Shown piece by piece: positions 54,977 through 63,164 of a stretch of 64,000 bases of DNA. The DNA comes from Mesorhizobium sp. WSM3859 (lineage in GTDB: Bacteria; Pseudomonadota; Alphaproteobacteria; Rhizobiales; Rhizobiaceae): NCBI RefSeq assembly GCF_002295065.1, contig NZ_NSGG01000009.1, positions 1-64,000 of the forward strand, read 5' to 3'. Under the pieces are notes generated by a model. It did not search any database. It was not told the origin of the DNA and saw only the letters and a program-made list of their open reading frames with translations. The first letter of the stretch is position 1, and every line of letters starts with the position of its first letter. The position numbers and the translations under genes were made by a program.

Positions 54977-55159
54977 CAATCTCCCCCCTTGCGGGGGAGA
55001 TGCCCGGCAGGGCAGAGGGGGGTGCTGTCCCTCCGGCCTCTCAACCATTCGCTGCCGCATACCAAGACAGATTCGCGCTGGAACACGTTCGGCCAAGGTT
55101 GCGTTCCTTCACACCCCCCTCTGGCCTGCCGGCCATCTCCCCCGCAAGGGGGGAGATTG
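54977..55159. repeat. Large inverted repeat of 48-base arms
   Basis: The arm at 54977-55024 is the reverse complement of that at 55112-55159 with at most a few differences. Each arm contains its own hairpin (CTCCCCC/GGGGGAG) and the word GCAGGGCAGAGGGG. The block fills the gap between the DUF488 gene and the ArsC-family pseudogene. The arms resemble, but are not the same as, the repeat at 51897; together they look like a family of dispersed palindromes that insert in pairs. Confidence 0.85.
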
Positions 55160-55179
55160 GCAGCTTCGCCGTCCCGCCT

Positions 55180-55516
55180 CTACTTCACCGCCACTTCATA
55201 TACATCGGGCTTGAACCCAACGAGAATACGATCACCCACCTCAAGAACCGGGCGCTTGATCATGGTCGGCTTGGCCAGCATCAGCTTCTTCGCCTTCTTC
55301 TCGTTGAGCTCTTCCTTGTCCTTCTCAGGCAGCTCGCGAAAGGTGGTGCTGCCCTTGTTGAGCAGTTTTTCCCAGCCGACCTTGCCGACCCACCCATTCA
55401 ACCTCTCCGCCTCGATGCCTTCGGCCCCGATAGTCATGAAAACGGTAAGGCACGCCGTGGCTCTCCAGCCAGACGCGCGCCTTCTTGATCGTGTCGCAGG
55501 TGATGATGCCGTACAT
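55180..55516 (-). pseudogene. Frameshifted ArsC/Spx-family reductase
   Basis: ATG 55516 begins [17 protein letters not shown], the thioredoxin-fold N-terminus of the ArsC/YffB family, and reads to [10 protein letters not shown]. From there the family sequence continues only in another frame, from [20 protein letters not shown] to the stop at 55180. A run of four C (plus strand 55425-55428) gives one base too many; removing one restores [16 protein letters not shown] and a 111-residue protein of normal length. The gene is therefore disrupted, unless the base is a sequencing error. It would be a small thiol reductase or transcription-linked regulator. Confidence 0.8.
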
Positions 55517-55571
55517 GGTGATCGTCAAGGCAGGCCTCGGTCGGGTGGGGTTGCGAATCCGGCCGAACCCT

Positions 55572-55636
55572 AGAGCATGATGCCGAAAAGTGCGAAGCGG
55601 TTTTCGGACGCCATCATGCTCTCCTTGATTTAGAGC
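55572..55636. repeat. Dispersed long palindrome, AGAGCATGATG family, copy 2
   Basis: The arms AGAGCATGATG and CATCATGCTCT are perfect complements, with CCGAAAA/TTTTCGG inside and a GATTTAGAGCC tail. It differs from the copy at 11286-11354 by a few substitutions and a three-base-shorter tail junction. It sits between the ArsC-family pseudogene and the ArsR operator. Confidence 0.85.
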
Positions 55637-55678
55637 CTGCCCTTCCCGCTTTGCGATCCCCGGATTTTGGCTCTTGTC

Positions 55679-55704
55679 AATACTAAGGTTTTTTCCTAAG
55701 TATT
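55679..55704. promoter_or_regulatory. Candidate ArsR operator
   Basis: AATACTAAGG and CCTAAGTATT form a near-perfect inverted repeat (one mismatched pair in ten) separated by six T. It is AT-rich in a GC-rich region and lies 27 bases before the ArsR start at 55731, the usual place for ArsR autoregulation. Confidence 0.6.
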
Positions 55705-55730
55705 GTCCGAAGCCCATGGAGCCATGGCCA

Positions 55731-56087
55731 ATGATTAATCTTGAGACCGCCAGCCAAAGCGTGCCGCCGATTGACGGCATTTTTCGCGCGCTTGCCGATC
55801 CGACGCGCAGGCGCGTGGTCGAAAGACTGAACAGAAGCCCGGCATCGGTCAGCGAACTGGCAGAGCCCTTCGAGATGGCGCTGCCTTCCTTCGTCGAGCA
55901 CCTCAAGGTGCTGGAGGGCTGCGGATTGGTGCGGTCGGAAAAGGCCGGCCGAGTGAGGACCTACAGGCTCTCGCCCGAGCCGTTGAAGCTCGCGGAAAAC
56001 TGGCTCGCCGAGCAGCGCGCGCTGTGGGAACGCCGCCTCGACCAGTTCGACGCCTATGTGATGAACCTCAAGGAGAGTGAAAAGTGA
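55731..56087 (+). CDS. ArsR-family transcriptional regulator
   Basis: A 118-residue winged-helix regulator. [19 protein letters not shown] opens the domain and the recognition helix is in [25 protein letters not shown], followed by [16 protein letters not shown] for the wing. No metal-binding cysteines are visible, so it is one of the non-metal ArsR proteins that pair with SRPBCC proteins. ATG 55731 is preferred for GGAG nine bases upstream; ATGs at 55716 and 55674 are possible. Its stop overlaps the SRPBCC start (GTGA). Confidence 0.88.
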   Translation: MINLETASQSVPPIDGIFRALADPTRRRVVERLNRSPASVSELAEPFEMALPSFVEHLKVLEGCGLVRSEKAGRVRTYRLSPEPLKLAENWLAEQRALWERRLDQFDAYVMNLKESEK

Positions 56088-56563
56088 GCTATCCGTTCAA
56101 GCCCAATCCGAAGCTGGACCTGACGCTTGAGCGCTTCCTCGACGCGCCGCGCGAATTGCTGTGGCGTGCCTGTACCAAGCCGGAGCATGTCAAGCAATGG
56201 TTCACGCCAAAACCCTGGATCATCACCGACTGCGAGATCGATCTCAGGCCCGGCGGCCTGTTCCGCACGCGCATGCAGTCGCCCGACGGCAAGGAGGTCA
56301 GCGACCGCCATTGCTGCTATCTCGAAATCGTGCCGAACGAGCGGCTTGTATGGACCGACGCGCTGCTGCCGGGCTACCGGCCGTCCGGCGAGCCATTCAT
56401 CACCGCTGTCATCGCGTTGACGCCCGAAGGCAAGGGCACGCGCTACACCGCCACCGCCATCCACCGCGACGAGGCGACCCGCAACAACCACGAGGAGATG
56501 GGTTTCTTCGACGGCTGGGGCACGGTGGCCGACCAGCTTGCGGCGTATGCGAAGACGATTTGA
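56084..56563 (+). CDS. SRPBCC/AHSA1-family protein
   Basis: A 159-residue START-like protein (AHSA1/activator of Hsp90 ATPase homologue 1 family). [24 protein letters not shown] is the diagnostic opening, followed by [10 protein letters not shown] and a C-terminal amphipathic helix, [14 protein letters not shown]. It binds a hydrophobic ligand in a cavity. The GTG start overlaps the ArsR stop, a common two-gene module in which the regulator and ligand-binding protein are coupled. Ligand unknown. Confidence 0.88.
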   Translation: MSYPFKPNPKLDLTLERFLDAPRELLWRACTKPEHVKQWFTPKPWIITDCEIDLRPGGLFRTRMQSPDGKEVSDRHCCYLEIVPNERLVWTDALLPGYRPSGEPFITAVIALTPEGKGTRYTATAIHRDEATRNNHEEMGFFDGWGTVADQLAAYAKTI

Positions 56564-56661
56564 GATCGCAGACACATGGCGGCCAGGGTATTGTCCAGCC
56601 GCCATGCCTGGTCTTTCAATTCAGGTCGCGAAAGCAATGAGCCGCCTGAGGCCGTCCGGCT

Positions 56662-57015
56662 TCAATAATAAAAGCGCTCTTCGCTAATCTTGCCGTTCTT
56701 GACCGTGTAGAGGCCAACCTCGTCCATCTTGACGCGTTCGCCGGTGGACTTGGGCGTCACGTCGAAGCTGAAGCGCAAGGCGAACTGGTCGCTATTGACA
56801 TAGGGACCCTCGACCGAACCACCGTGAACCTCATGGTTCGCTTCCCACCATTCACCCTTCTGCTTGACGGCCTCCTTGCCGTTGCACACGGCCGTTGGTC
56901 CCTCCATCGCTTCGTAGCTGACGATGTCGTCGGCATTGTATTTCGCGGCGGCGCCGTGGCTGTCGCCCCGCTTGAGAAGTTCGGTGAAATCCTTGGCAAT
57001 GTCGGCAGTGGTCAT
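56662..57015 (-). CDS. NTF2-like/SnoaL-type protein
   Basis: A 117-residue protein with the cone-shaped NTF2-like fold: an opening helix (TADIAKDFTELLKRGD), then YNADDIVSYEAMEGPTAVCNG and a C-terminal sheet ending GKISEERFYY. Such proteins are often enzymes or ligand binders of unknown role. GGGAGG precedes ATG 57015. It converges on nothing; the SRPBCC gene ends 98 bases away on the other strand. Confidence 0.8.
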   Translation of the reverse strand: MTTADIAKDFTELLKRGDSHGAAAKYNADDIVSYEAMEGPTAVCNGKEAVKQKGEWWEANHEVHGGSVEGPYVNSDQFALRFSFDVTPKSTGERVKMDEVGLYTVKNGKISEERFYY

Positions 57016-57222
57016 GATTTCCTCCCGGTTTGGACCAGACCTCAAGTAGGAACCGATCGTTCGCTTGCCACTGCGGGGCCGTTTTGCAGGTGACAATTCG
57101 TGTCAGGATCGTCGCGTCTGGAACTATGACGCGGCCATCAGCCGGCCAGCGGTTGAGTTCCCTGCAGATCGTCAGGCCGCAAGCTGTGAATGAGGACGAA
57201 CTCGCTATTAAGATCTTGTCCA

Positions 57223-57237
57223 GAACAAAACAGGAAC
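57223..57237. promoter_or_regulatory. Orphan LexA-type box (GAAC-N7-GAAC)
   Basis: GAAC AAAACAG GAAC matches the alphaproteobacterial SOS box (GTTC-N7-GTTC on the other strand). It lies 43 bases past the panE-like stop and 208 bases upstream of the NTF2-like gene start, with no SOS gene adjacent. The match is exact, but a chance occurrence is possible. Confidence 0.45.
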
Positions 57238-57279
57238 ATCGACAAGAGTCAAGGGCGAAGGATCTTCGCGTCTATGAAG

Positions 57280-58257
57280 TCAATAACATCCGCGCTCGAT
57301 CGCCAGCCGCCGCACCAACGCCAGCACGCTGTCAATGGTCGGCGTCGGCTGGCCGGTCAGGCGTCCGAGCTCCTGCACGGCCGTGACCAGCGCGTCGATC
57401 TCCATAGGGCGGCCGCGCTCGAGGTCCTGCAGCATCGAGGTCTTGTGCTCACCGACATCGCCGGCGCCCTTGATGCGTCGGTCGACGGGGATGAGGAAGC
57501 GCACGCCGAGGCTCTCCCCGATCGCCTGCGCCTCCAGCATCATGGCGCGGGCGACGGCGCGCGTGGCTTCGTCGGCGACGATCGCGGCGAGCGTGCTGCC
57601 GGTCAGCGCCGAGATCGGGTTGAAGGTGAGGTTGCCCCAAAGCTTCACCCAGATCTCCGAGCGGATGTCCTCGCGCACCGGCGCCTGCAGCCCGGCTTTC
57701 ACCATCTCGCGGGCCAAGGCGGTGGCCCGCTCGCTCTTCTCGCCCGACGGCTCGCCCAGCGAAAAGCGCGTGCCTTCGACATGGCGGATCAGGCCCGGCG
57801 CATCAACCTCGACCGCGGGATAGACGACGGAGCCGATGACGCGCTCCGGTCCAATGCGCTCCCAGATCGTCCCGCCGGGATCGACCGCATCGAGCCGCGT
57901 GCCTTCGAGCGCGCCGCCGGCCTTGTGGAAATACCACCAGGGCACGCCGTTCTGCATGGTGACGACGGCTGTCCCCTCGCCCAGCAGCGGTGCTATCTGG
58001 TCAAGGGCCGGCGCCAGCGAATGCGCCTTCAGCGCCAGAACGACATAGTCCTGCACGCCGAGGTCCTCGGCGCGCGCAGCCGTCCTCACCCGCGCGACTG
58101 TCTCGTTGCCGCCCTCGATCAGGCGAAGCCCATCCGCCTTGATCGCCTCCAGATGCGCACCCCGCGTCACGATCGACAAATCGACCGAGCCGGCGATCGC
58201 CAGCTTGGCGGCAAGGTAGCCGCCGATGGCGCCGGCGCCAAAGACCGTGATGCGCAT
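57280..58257 (-). CDS. panE: 2-dehydropantoate 2-reductase family protein
   Basis: A 325-residue NADPH-dependent reductase. The N-terminal Rossmann domain starts ITVFGAGAIGGYLAAKLA; the family Lys lies in LRSEIWVKLWGNLTFNPISAL and a C-terminal helical domain follows. It reduces ketopantoate or a similar 2-keto acid. The ATG overlaps the stop of the ligase gene by one base (TGATG). Its place at the end of a gamma-glutamyltransferase operon, not with pantothenate genes, suggests a dedicated substrate rather than pantothenate biosynthesis. The gene symbol indicates family. Confidence 0.82.
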   Translation of the reverse strand: MRITVFGAGAIGGYLAAKLAIAGSVDLSIVTRGAHLEAIKADGLRLIEGGNETVARVRTAARAEDLGVQDYVVLALKAHSLAPALDQIAPLLGEGTAVVTMQNGVPWWYFHKAGGALEGTRLDAVDPGGTIWERIGPERVIGSVVYPAVEVDAPGLIRHVEGTRFSLGEPSGEKSERATALAREMVKAGLQAPVREDIRSEIWVKLWGNLTFNPISALTGSTLAAIVADEATRAVARAMMLEAQAIGESLGVRFLIPVDRRIKGAGDVGEHKTSMLQDLERGRPMEIDALVTAVQELGRLTGQPTPTIDSVLALVRRLAIERGCY

Positions 58258-59786
58258 CAGCCGAGCCCGAGTTTTGCGGCGAGACCGATGCGCTGCAGCT
58301 TGCCGGTCGCGCCCTTGGGAATCTCGTCGAGGATCACCACCTTACGCGGCACCTTGAAATCGGCGAGCCGGGTGGCGGCGAAACCGCGAATGTCGGCCTC
58401 GCTGGCGCTCTGGCCTTCGCGCAGCACGACGGCCGACGCCACCTCTTCACCCAGCTTGTCATGCGGCATGGCGAAGGTGACGACCTGCGCCACCGCCGGA
58501 TGATCCATCAGCACCTCGTCGACCTCGAGCGGCGAGATCTTTTCGCCGCCGCGGTTGATGATCTCCTTCAACCGGCCAGTGACGCGCAGGTAATTATCCT
58601 CGTCGAGCACGCCCTGGTCGCCGGTGTGAAACCAGCCATGGGCGAAGGCGCTGGCATTGGCGTCCGGGTTCTTTTCGTAGCCCGCGGTGACGTTCGGGCC
58701 GCGAATGACGATCTCGCCGATCTCGCCAGCCTTGAGCAGCCGTCCGTCCGGCGCCATGACGGCGACTTCCGGGCCAGCCGACGCGCCGACGCTGCCGGGC
58801 TTGCGCAGTCCGGGCGGCAGGCGATTGGACGCCATCTGATGCGCGGCCTCGGTCATGCCGTAGGATTCGATCACCGGGCAGCCGAAGGTCGCTTCCAGTT
58901 CGGCCATCACTTGCGCCGGGAGCGATGCAGACGACGAACGGATGAAGCGCAGCTTCGCCTCGGCGAGCTGCTCCGGATTGCGGGCGGCGCGCGGCAGGAT
59001 CGCCTGATGCATGGTGGGCACGGCCGTGTACCAGCTTGGCTTGGCCTCGCTGAGCCACTGGAAGAAACGCAGCGCGTTGAAGCCCGGCGTGCAGAAGACG
59101 CTGCCGCCGGCGGCGAGCGAGGAAAGCACCGCAGCGATCAGGCCGTGGATGTGGAACAGCGGCATGATGTTGAGGCAGCGATCGGCCGGCGTCAGGCCGA
59201 GCGTCGCGCCTATATGCGCGGCCGAAGCGGCGAGATTGGTGTGGCTGAGTGGAACCAGTTTCGGGCGCGACGTGGTGCCGGAGGTGTGTAGGAGGAGTGC
59301 AATGTCGCCGTCCTCGGCCGGTCCGGATGAAACCGGTGATCCAACCGGCTCGCCCTCGATCTTGAAAACGCCGGCCGGCGCGCCTTCCGGCACGACCAAA
59401 CGCAGCACCGGGATGCCGAGGCGCTCGGCGACTTCGACCGAAGGGCCCTGCTCGTCCTTGCCGACCAGGATCGCCTTGACGCCGATATCGGTCAGATAGA
59501 AATCGAGTTCGTCGGCGCGGTAGGCCGGATTGAGCGGAGCGGTGGACGCGGCCGCCGCCAAGGCAATAAAAGCCGTCGCCATCTCCGGGCCATTCGGCAG
59601 CACAATGGCGACGCGGTCGCCACGACCGATGCCCAGCACGTTGAGCCGCGCCACAGTATCGCGGATCAGGTTGCGCAGCCCGCCATGCGAGAGGGCCGTC
59701 CGTTCGGGCGCGGCGATGGCCGGCGCGTCTTCAGCGCCGGATGCGAGGCGATGGGCGAGATCGGTGGCGTTTTCGCTGTTTATCAT
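58257..59786 (-). CDS. Acyl-CoA synthetase, oxalyl-CoA synthetase-like
   Basis: A 509-residue adenylate-forming ligase. The AMP motif LLHTSGTTSRPKLVPLS is near residue 180; PLFHIHGL and WYTAVPTMHQAIL, and RFIRSSSASLPAQVMAELEATFG, are close to the plant AAE3/yeast Pcs60 oxalate-CoA ligase group; YGMTEAAHQM and the C-terminal RLKEIINRGGEKISP and GKLQR lysine complete the site. It activates a carboxylic acid with ATP and CoA. Oxalate is the best guess, but short-chain acids are possible. It is 49 bases downstream of ggt and overlaps panE. Confidence 0.85.
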   Translation of the reverse strand: MINSENATDLAHRLASGAEDAPAIAAPERTALSHGGLRNLIRDTVARLNVLGIGRGDRVAIVLPNGPEMATAFIALAAAASTAPLNPAYRADELDFYLTDIGVKAILVGKDEQGPSVEVAERLGIPVLRLVVPEGAPAGVFKIEGEPVGSPVSSGPAEDGDIALLLHTSGTTSRPKLVPLSHTNLAASAAHIGATLGLTPADRCLNIMPLFHIHGLIAAVLSSLAAGGSVFCTPGFNALRFFQWLSEAKPSWYTAVPTMHQAILPRAARNPEQLAEAKLRFIRSSSASLPAQVMAELEATFGCPVIESYGMTEAAHQMASNRLPPGLRKPGSVGASAGPEVAVMAPDGRLLKAGEIGEIVIRGPNVTAGYEKNPDANASAFAHGWFHTGDQGVLDEDNYLRVTGRLKEIINRGGEKISPLEVDEVLMDHPAVAQVVTFAMPHDKLGEEVASAVVLREGQSASEADIRGFAATRLADFKVPRKVVILDEIPKGATGKLQRIGLAAKLGLG

Positions 59787-59835
59787 GGTTCCAGACTATG
59801 TTTCGAACGATCGGCTCATGTCCAGCAAGGCCGGC

Positions 59836-61422
59836 TCAATATCCGAGCGCCAGGCCGTCCTTGCGCGGATCGGACGCGCCGGTCAGCGTGCCCTTTTCCC
59901 AATCGATGAGCACCGCCTGTCCGCCGCCCAACGGGTGATCGGGCTCCACGACACGATGGCCGCGGCGACGCAAGCCCTCGATGGCATCCGCACGCACGCT
60001 TCGCTCGGCCTCGACGACGTCGTGGTTGTAGAAGACGCGTGCAGCGTCGATCGCCTGCTGCGGGTCCATGCCGAAGTCGATCATGTTGGTCAAAAGATGC
60101 ACATGGCCGAAGGGCTGGTAGCCGCCGCCCATGACACCGAAGGGCATCATGGCGCGGCCGTCCTTCGTCATCATGCCCGGCATGATCGTGTGCATCGGCC
60201 GCTTGCCGGGCGCGATCGCGTTCGGGTGCTTGGGATCGAGGCGGAAACTGGAGCCACGGTTCTGCAGCACGACCCCGGTCTTCGGGCCGACGACGCCGCT
60301 GCCGAAGGAATAATAGGTCGAGTTGATGAAGCTCACCGCGTTGCGGTCGCGGTCGACGACGCTGATATAGACTGTGTCGCTGCCAGGGAGATCGAGACGC
60401 GGCAGGTCGGTCATGGCGCGCTCGGGATCGATCGCGGCGCGCAGCCGGTCGGCATAGGCGCTGGAAAGCAGCGCCTGGACGGGCACGTCGACATGATCCT
60501 GGTCGGCGAAAAGCGCATCGCGATCCTGGTAAGCGAGGCGTCCTGCCTCGATCTCCAGATGCAGACGTTCGGCGCCCTCGGGATCCAGCCTGCCGAGGTC
60601 GAAGCCCGAGAGCACGTTGAGCATCAGAAGCGCGGTCAGGCCCTGGTTATTCGGCGGCATCTGGTGGATGTCGTGACCGCGATAGGACGTGCTGACCGGG
60701 GTCCGGTAATCGCCCTTTGTGGCGGCGAAATCGTCGAGCGTGTGCAGCCCGCCGAGCGCACGAAGCCTGCCGACCAGATCGTCCGCGACCGCGCCTTCGT
60801 AGAAACCGGCGCGGCCCTTTTTCGCGATGATGCGCAAGGTCTCCGCCAGTTCCGGCTGGCGATGGATGTCACCCGCCTTTGGCGGCTTGCCGCCCGGCAG
60901 GAAGATGCGCGTTGCCACCTCGTCCGCCGACAGATCAGTCTCGGGGTCGTGCCAGTCGAAGGCGACACGGTCGTGCACGACATACCCTTCTTCCGCGTAA
61001 CGAATGGCCGGAGTGAGCGCGTCGGCCAAGCCCTTGCGGCCATGATCCTCAAGCAGCCGGCACCAGGCGTCGACGGCGCCAGGGATGGTGACGGCATGCG
61101 GGCCCTGCTTCGGCAGTTCGCTGAACCCCTTGTCCCGGTACAAGTCGACGGTCGCAGCGGCGGGCGCACGACCCGAGCCGTTGAAAGCGATCACCTCGCC
61201 CTGCCCTTTCGGGCAATAGAGCACAAAGCAGTCGCCGCCGACGCCGGTCGACTGCGGCTCGACCACGGCCTGCACCGCGGCCGCGCAGACCGCGGCGTCC
61301 ATCGCGTTGCCGCCGGAGCGCAGCATGTCGATGGCGGCAAGGGTGGAAAGCGGATGCGAGGTCGCGGCCATCGCCTCGGTGGCGCGGACCGGCGAGCGGC
61401 CGGGAAACTGGAAGTCACGCAT
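59836..61422 (-). CDS. ggt: Gamma-glutamyltransferase
   Basis: A 528-residue Ntn hydrolase. The catalytic nucleophile is Thr350, at the auto-cleavage point GSD-TVYISVVDRDRNAVS, so processing would give subunits of about 349 and 179 residues. GSG-type substrate loop regions and PMHTIMPGMM match the family. No signal peptide is seen, unlike many periplasmic GGTs, so it is probably cytoplasmic. It follows polyamine-type ABC genes by 21 bases and precedes an oxalyl-CoA-synthetase-like gene, so it may act on a gamma-glutamyl compound imported by that transporter. Confidence 0.9.
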   Translation of the reverse strand: MRDFQFPGRSPVRATEAMAATSHPLSTLAAIDMLRSGGNAMDAAVCAAAVQAVVEPQSTGVGGDCFVLYCPKGQGEVIAFNGSGRAPAAATVDLYRDKGFSELPKQGPHAVTIPGAVDAWCRLLEDHGRKGLADALTPAIRYAEEGYVVHDRVAFDWHDPETDLSADEVATRIFLPGGKPPKAGDIHRQPELAETLRIIAKKGRAGFYEGAVADDLVGRLRALGGLHTLDDFAATKGDYRTPVSTSYRGHDIHQMPPNNQGLTALLMLNVLSGFDLGRLDPEGAERLHLEIEAGRLAYQDRDALFADQDHVDVPVQALLSSAYADRLRAAIDPERAMTDLPRLDLPGSDTVYISVVDRDRNAVSFINSTYYSFGSGVVGPKTGVVLQNRGSSFRLDPKHPNAIAPGKRPMHTIMPGMMTKDGRAMMPFGVMGGGYQPFGHVHLLTNMIDFGMDPQQAIDAARVFYNHDVVEAERSVRADAIEGLRRRGHRVVEPDHPLGGGQAVLIDWEKGTLTGASDPRKDGLALGY

Positions 61423-61443
61423 GCTGTTTTAGGTATCCTTGAA

Positions 61444-62244
61444 TCAACGTCCGCGGCCGAAAAGCTGGGCGGCGGACAACAAGACGATCGATAGCACGAT
61501 CAGGCAAGTCGAAATGGCGGCGATCGTCGGATCGATCTGGTCGCGCAGCGCATTGAACATGCGCCGCGTCAGCGTCGTGGTCTCGCCGCCGGAGATGAAC
61601 AGCGACACCACCACCTCGTCGAAGGAGGTGATGAAGGCAAACAGCGCGCCCGAGACGATCGAGAAGCGGATTTGCGGCATCGTCACCTGGAAGAAGGCGG
61701 AGAAACGGTTGGCGCCGAGGCTCCGCGCCACCATCTCCTGGTTCATGTCGTAGGACCGCAGCCCCGAAAGCACGGTCAGCACGACCAGCGGCAGCGCCTG
61801 CACGGTGTGCGCGATGACGAGGCCGGTCAGCGTGTTGTTGAGGCCGATGCGGGCATAGAGGAAGAAAGTGCCGATGCCAATCAGAATGACCGGGATGATC
61901 AGCGACGCCGTGAGCAGCGCGTTGATCAAGCCGGTCAGCCGCAGCGTGCGGGCGTTGATGGCGTAGGCGGCCGCGGTGCCGAGCAGCGTCGCGACGATCG
62001 CCGTCATCACCGCCGCCTTGACCGAGACGATGGTGGCATCTCGCCATTCAAGCGAGCCGAAATAGCTTTCGTACCAGCGCAGCGACCATTCCTGCGGCGG
62101 GAACTCCAGGAGCGAGGAGCCGGAGAAGGACATGATGACGATGATCACCGACGGGGCGATCAGGAACAGCATGACAAGGCCGCCGAGCGCGTAGAGCCAG
62201 AGTCGTTGCCGATGCGAGATGGGCAAGGCGTTTTCCATGCTCAT
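61444..62244 (-). CDS. Polyamine-type ABC transporter permease (PotC-like)
   Basis: A 266-residue binding-protein-dependent permease with about six transmembrane helices. The cytoplasmic loop with EMVARSLGANRFSAFFQVTMP carries the EAA-type motif that contacts the ATPase. It forms one half of the pore with the permease at 62241-63164. The ATG at 62244 overlaps the preceding gene's stop (ATGA). Substrate is likely a polyamine, or a related cation or peptide. Confidence 0.88.
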   Translation of the reverse strand: MSMENALPISHRQRLWLYALGGLVMLFLIAPSVIIVIMSFSGSSLLEFPPQEWSLRWYESYFGSLEWRDATIVSVKAAVMTAIVATLLGTAAAYAINARTLRLTGLINALLTASLIIPVILIGIGTFFLYARIGLNNTLTGLVIAHTVQALPLVVLTVLSGLRSYDMNQEMVARSLGANRFSAFFQVTMPQIRFSIVSGALFAFITSFDEVVVSLFISGGETTTLTRRMFNALRDQIDPTIAAISTCLIVLSIVLLSAAQLFGRGR

Positions 62245-63164
62245 CGCCGGCTCCAGACCCCGGTGGCGCGGGCGCCGAGCAGCCAGTGGAAGAGGCCGAG
62301 CAGCGCCAGCGTGACGCCAAGCAACACCACGCCGAGCGCTGCGCCCGCGCCCCAGTTGGAATAGAGGCTGGTGGTCTGCTCCATGCGCATCGCCCACATG
62401 ATCACCTTGCCGCCGCCCATCAGCGCCGGCGTGACGAAAAAGCCGAGGCAAAGCACGAAGACGATGACCACACCCGAGGCCAGGCCAGGCAGCGACAGCG
62501 GGAAGAAGATCTGCCGGAAGGTGGCCGCCGGGCTGGCGCCGAGATTCATGCCGGCGCGCAGGCAGTCGACGTCGATGGTCTTCATCGAGGCGTAGAGCGG
62601 CAGCACCAGGAAGGGCAGCATGATGTGGGTCATGCCGATGACGACGCCGGCGAAATTGTTGGCGAGCGGCAGCGGCTGGGAGATGACGCCGAGATCCATC
62701 AGCCACGTGTTCACCAGCCCCTTGCGCTGCAGGATGACCAGCCAGGCATAGGTGCGCACCAGCACCGAGGTCCAGAACGGCAGGACGACGAAGATCAGGC
62801 AAATCGACGCCGCGCGACGCGGCAGCTGCGACAGCATATAGGCCAAGGGATAGCCGAGCAGTATGCAGGCGCCGGTGACGGTGAAGGCCACCTTGAAGGT
62901 GGTGACGAAGGTCTTGATGTAGGACGCCTGCTCGAAGAAGCGCGCGTAATTGGCGGCACTGAGCTGACCGCTCTCATCGAACAGCGAAAGCCAGAACAGC
63001 CAGCCGATCGGGACGATGATGACGGCGAAGACCAGGAAGAGCCCAGGCGACAGCAGCGCGAGCATGCCGCGCGCTTCCCGTCGCGCATCGGCGTTGAGCG
63101 CATCGCCATTGAGCGCCCCGTCGCGGCGGGAGGCATGATCGAGACTGGCGGATGCGAGGCTCAT
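62241..63164 (-). CDS. Polyamine-type ABC transporter permease (PotB-like)
   Basis: A 307-residue permease with about six membrane helices after an N-terminal cytoplasmic stretch of 40 residues (rich in Ala/Asp/Arg). The EAA-type loop is DCLRAGMNLGASPAATFRQI. ATG 63164 overlaps the ATPase stop by four bases; the frame is open a little further upstream but only in the ATPase coding region. It partners with the PotC-like permease. Confidence 0.88.
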   Translation of the reverse strand: MSLASASLDHASRRDGALNGDALNADARREARGMLALLSPGLFLVFAVIIVPIGWLFWLSLFDESGQLSAANYARFFEQASYIKTFVTTFKVAFTVTGACILLGYPLAYMLSQLPRRAASICLIFVVLPFWTSVLVRTYAWLVILQRKGLVNTWLMDLGVISQPLPLANNFAGVVIGMTHIMLPFLVLPLYASMKTIDVDCLRAGMNLGASPAATFRQIFFPLSLPGLASGVVIVFVLCLGFFVTPALMGGGKVIMWAMRMEQTTSLYSNWGAGAALGVVLLGVTLALLGLFHWLLGARATGVWSRR

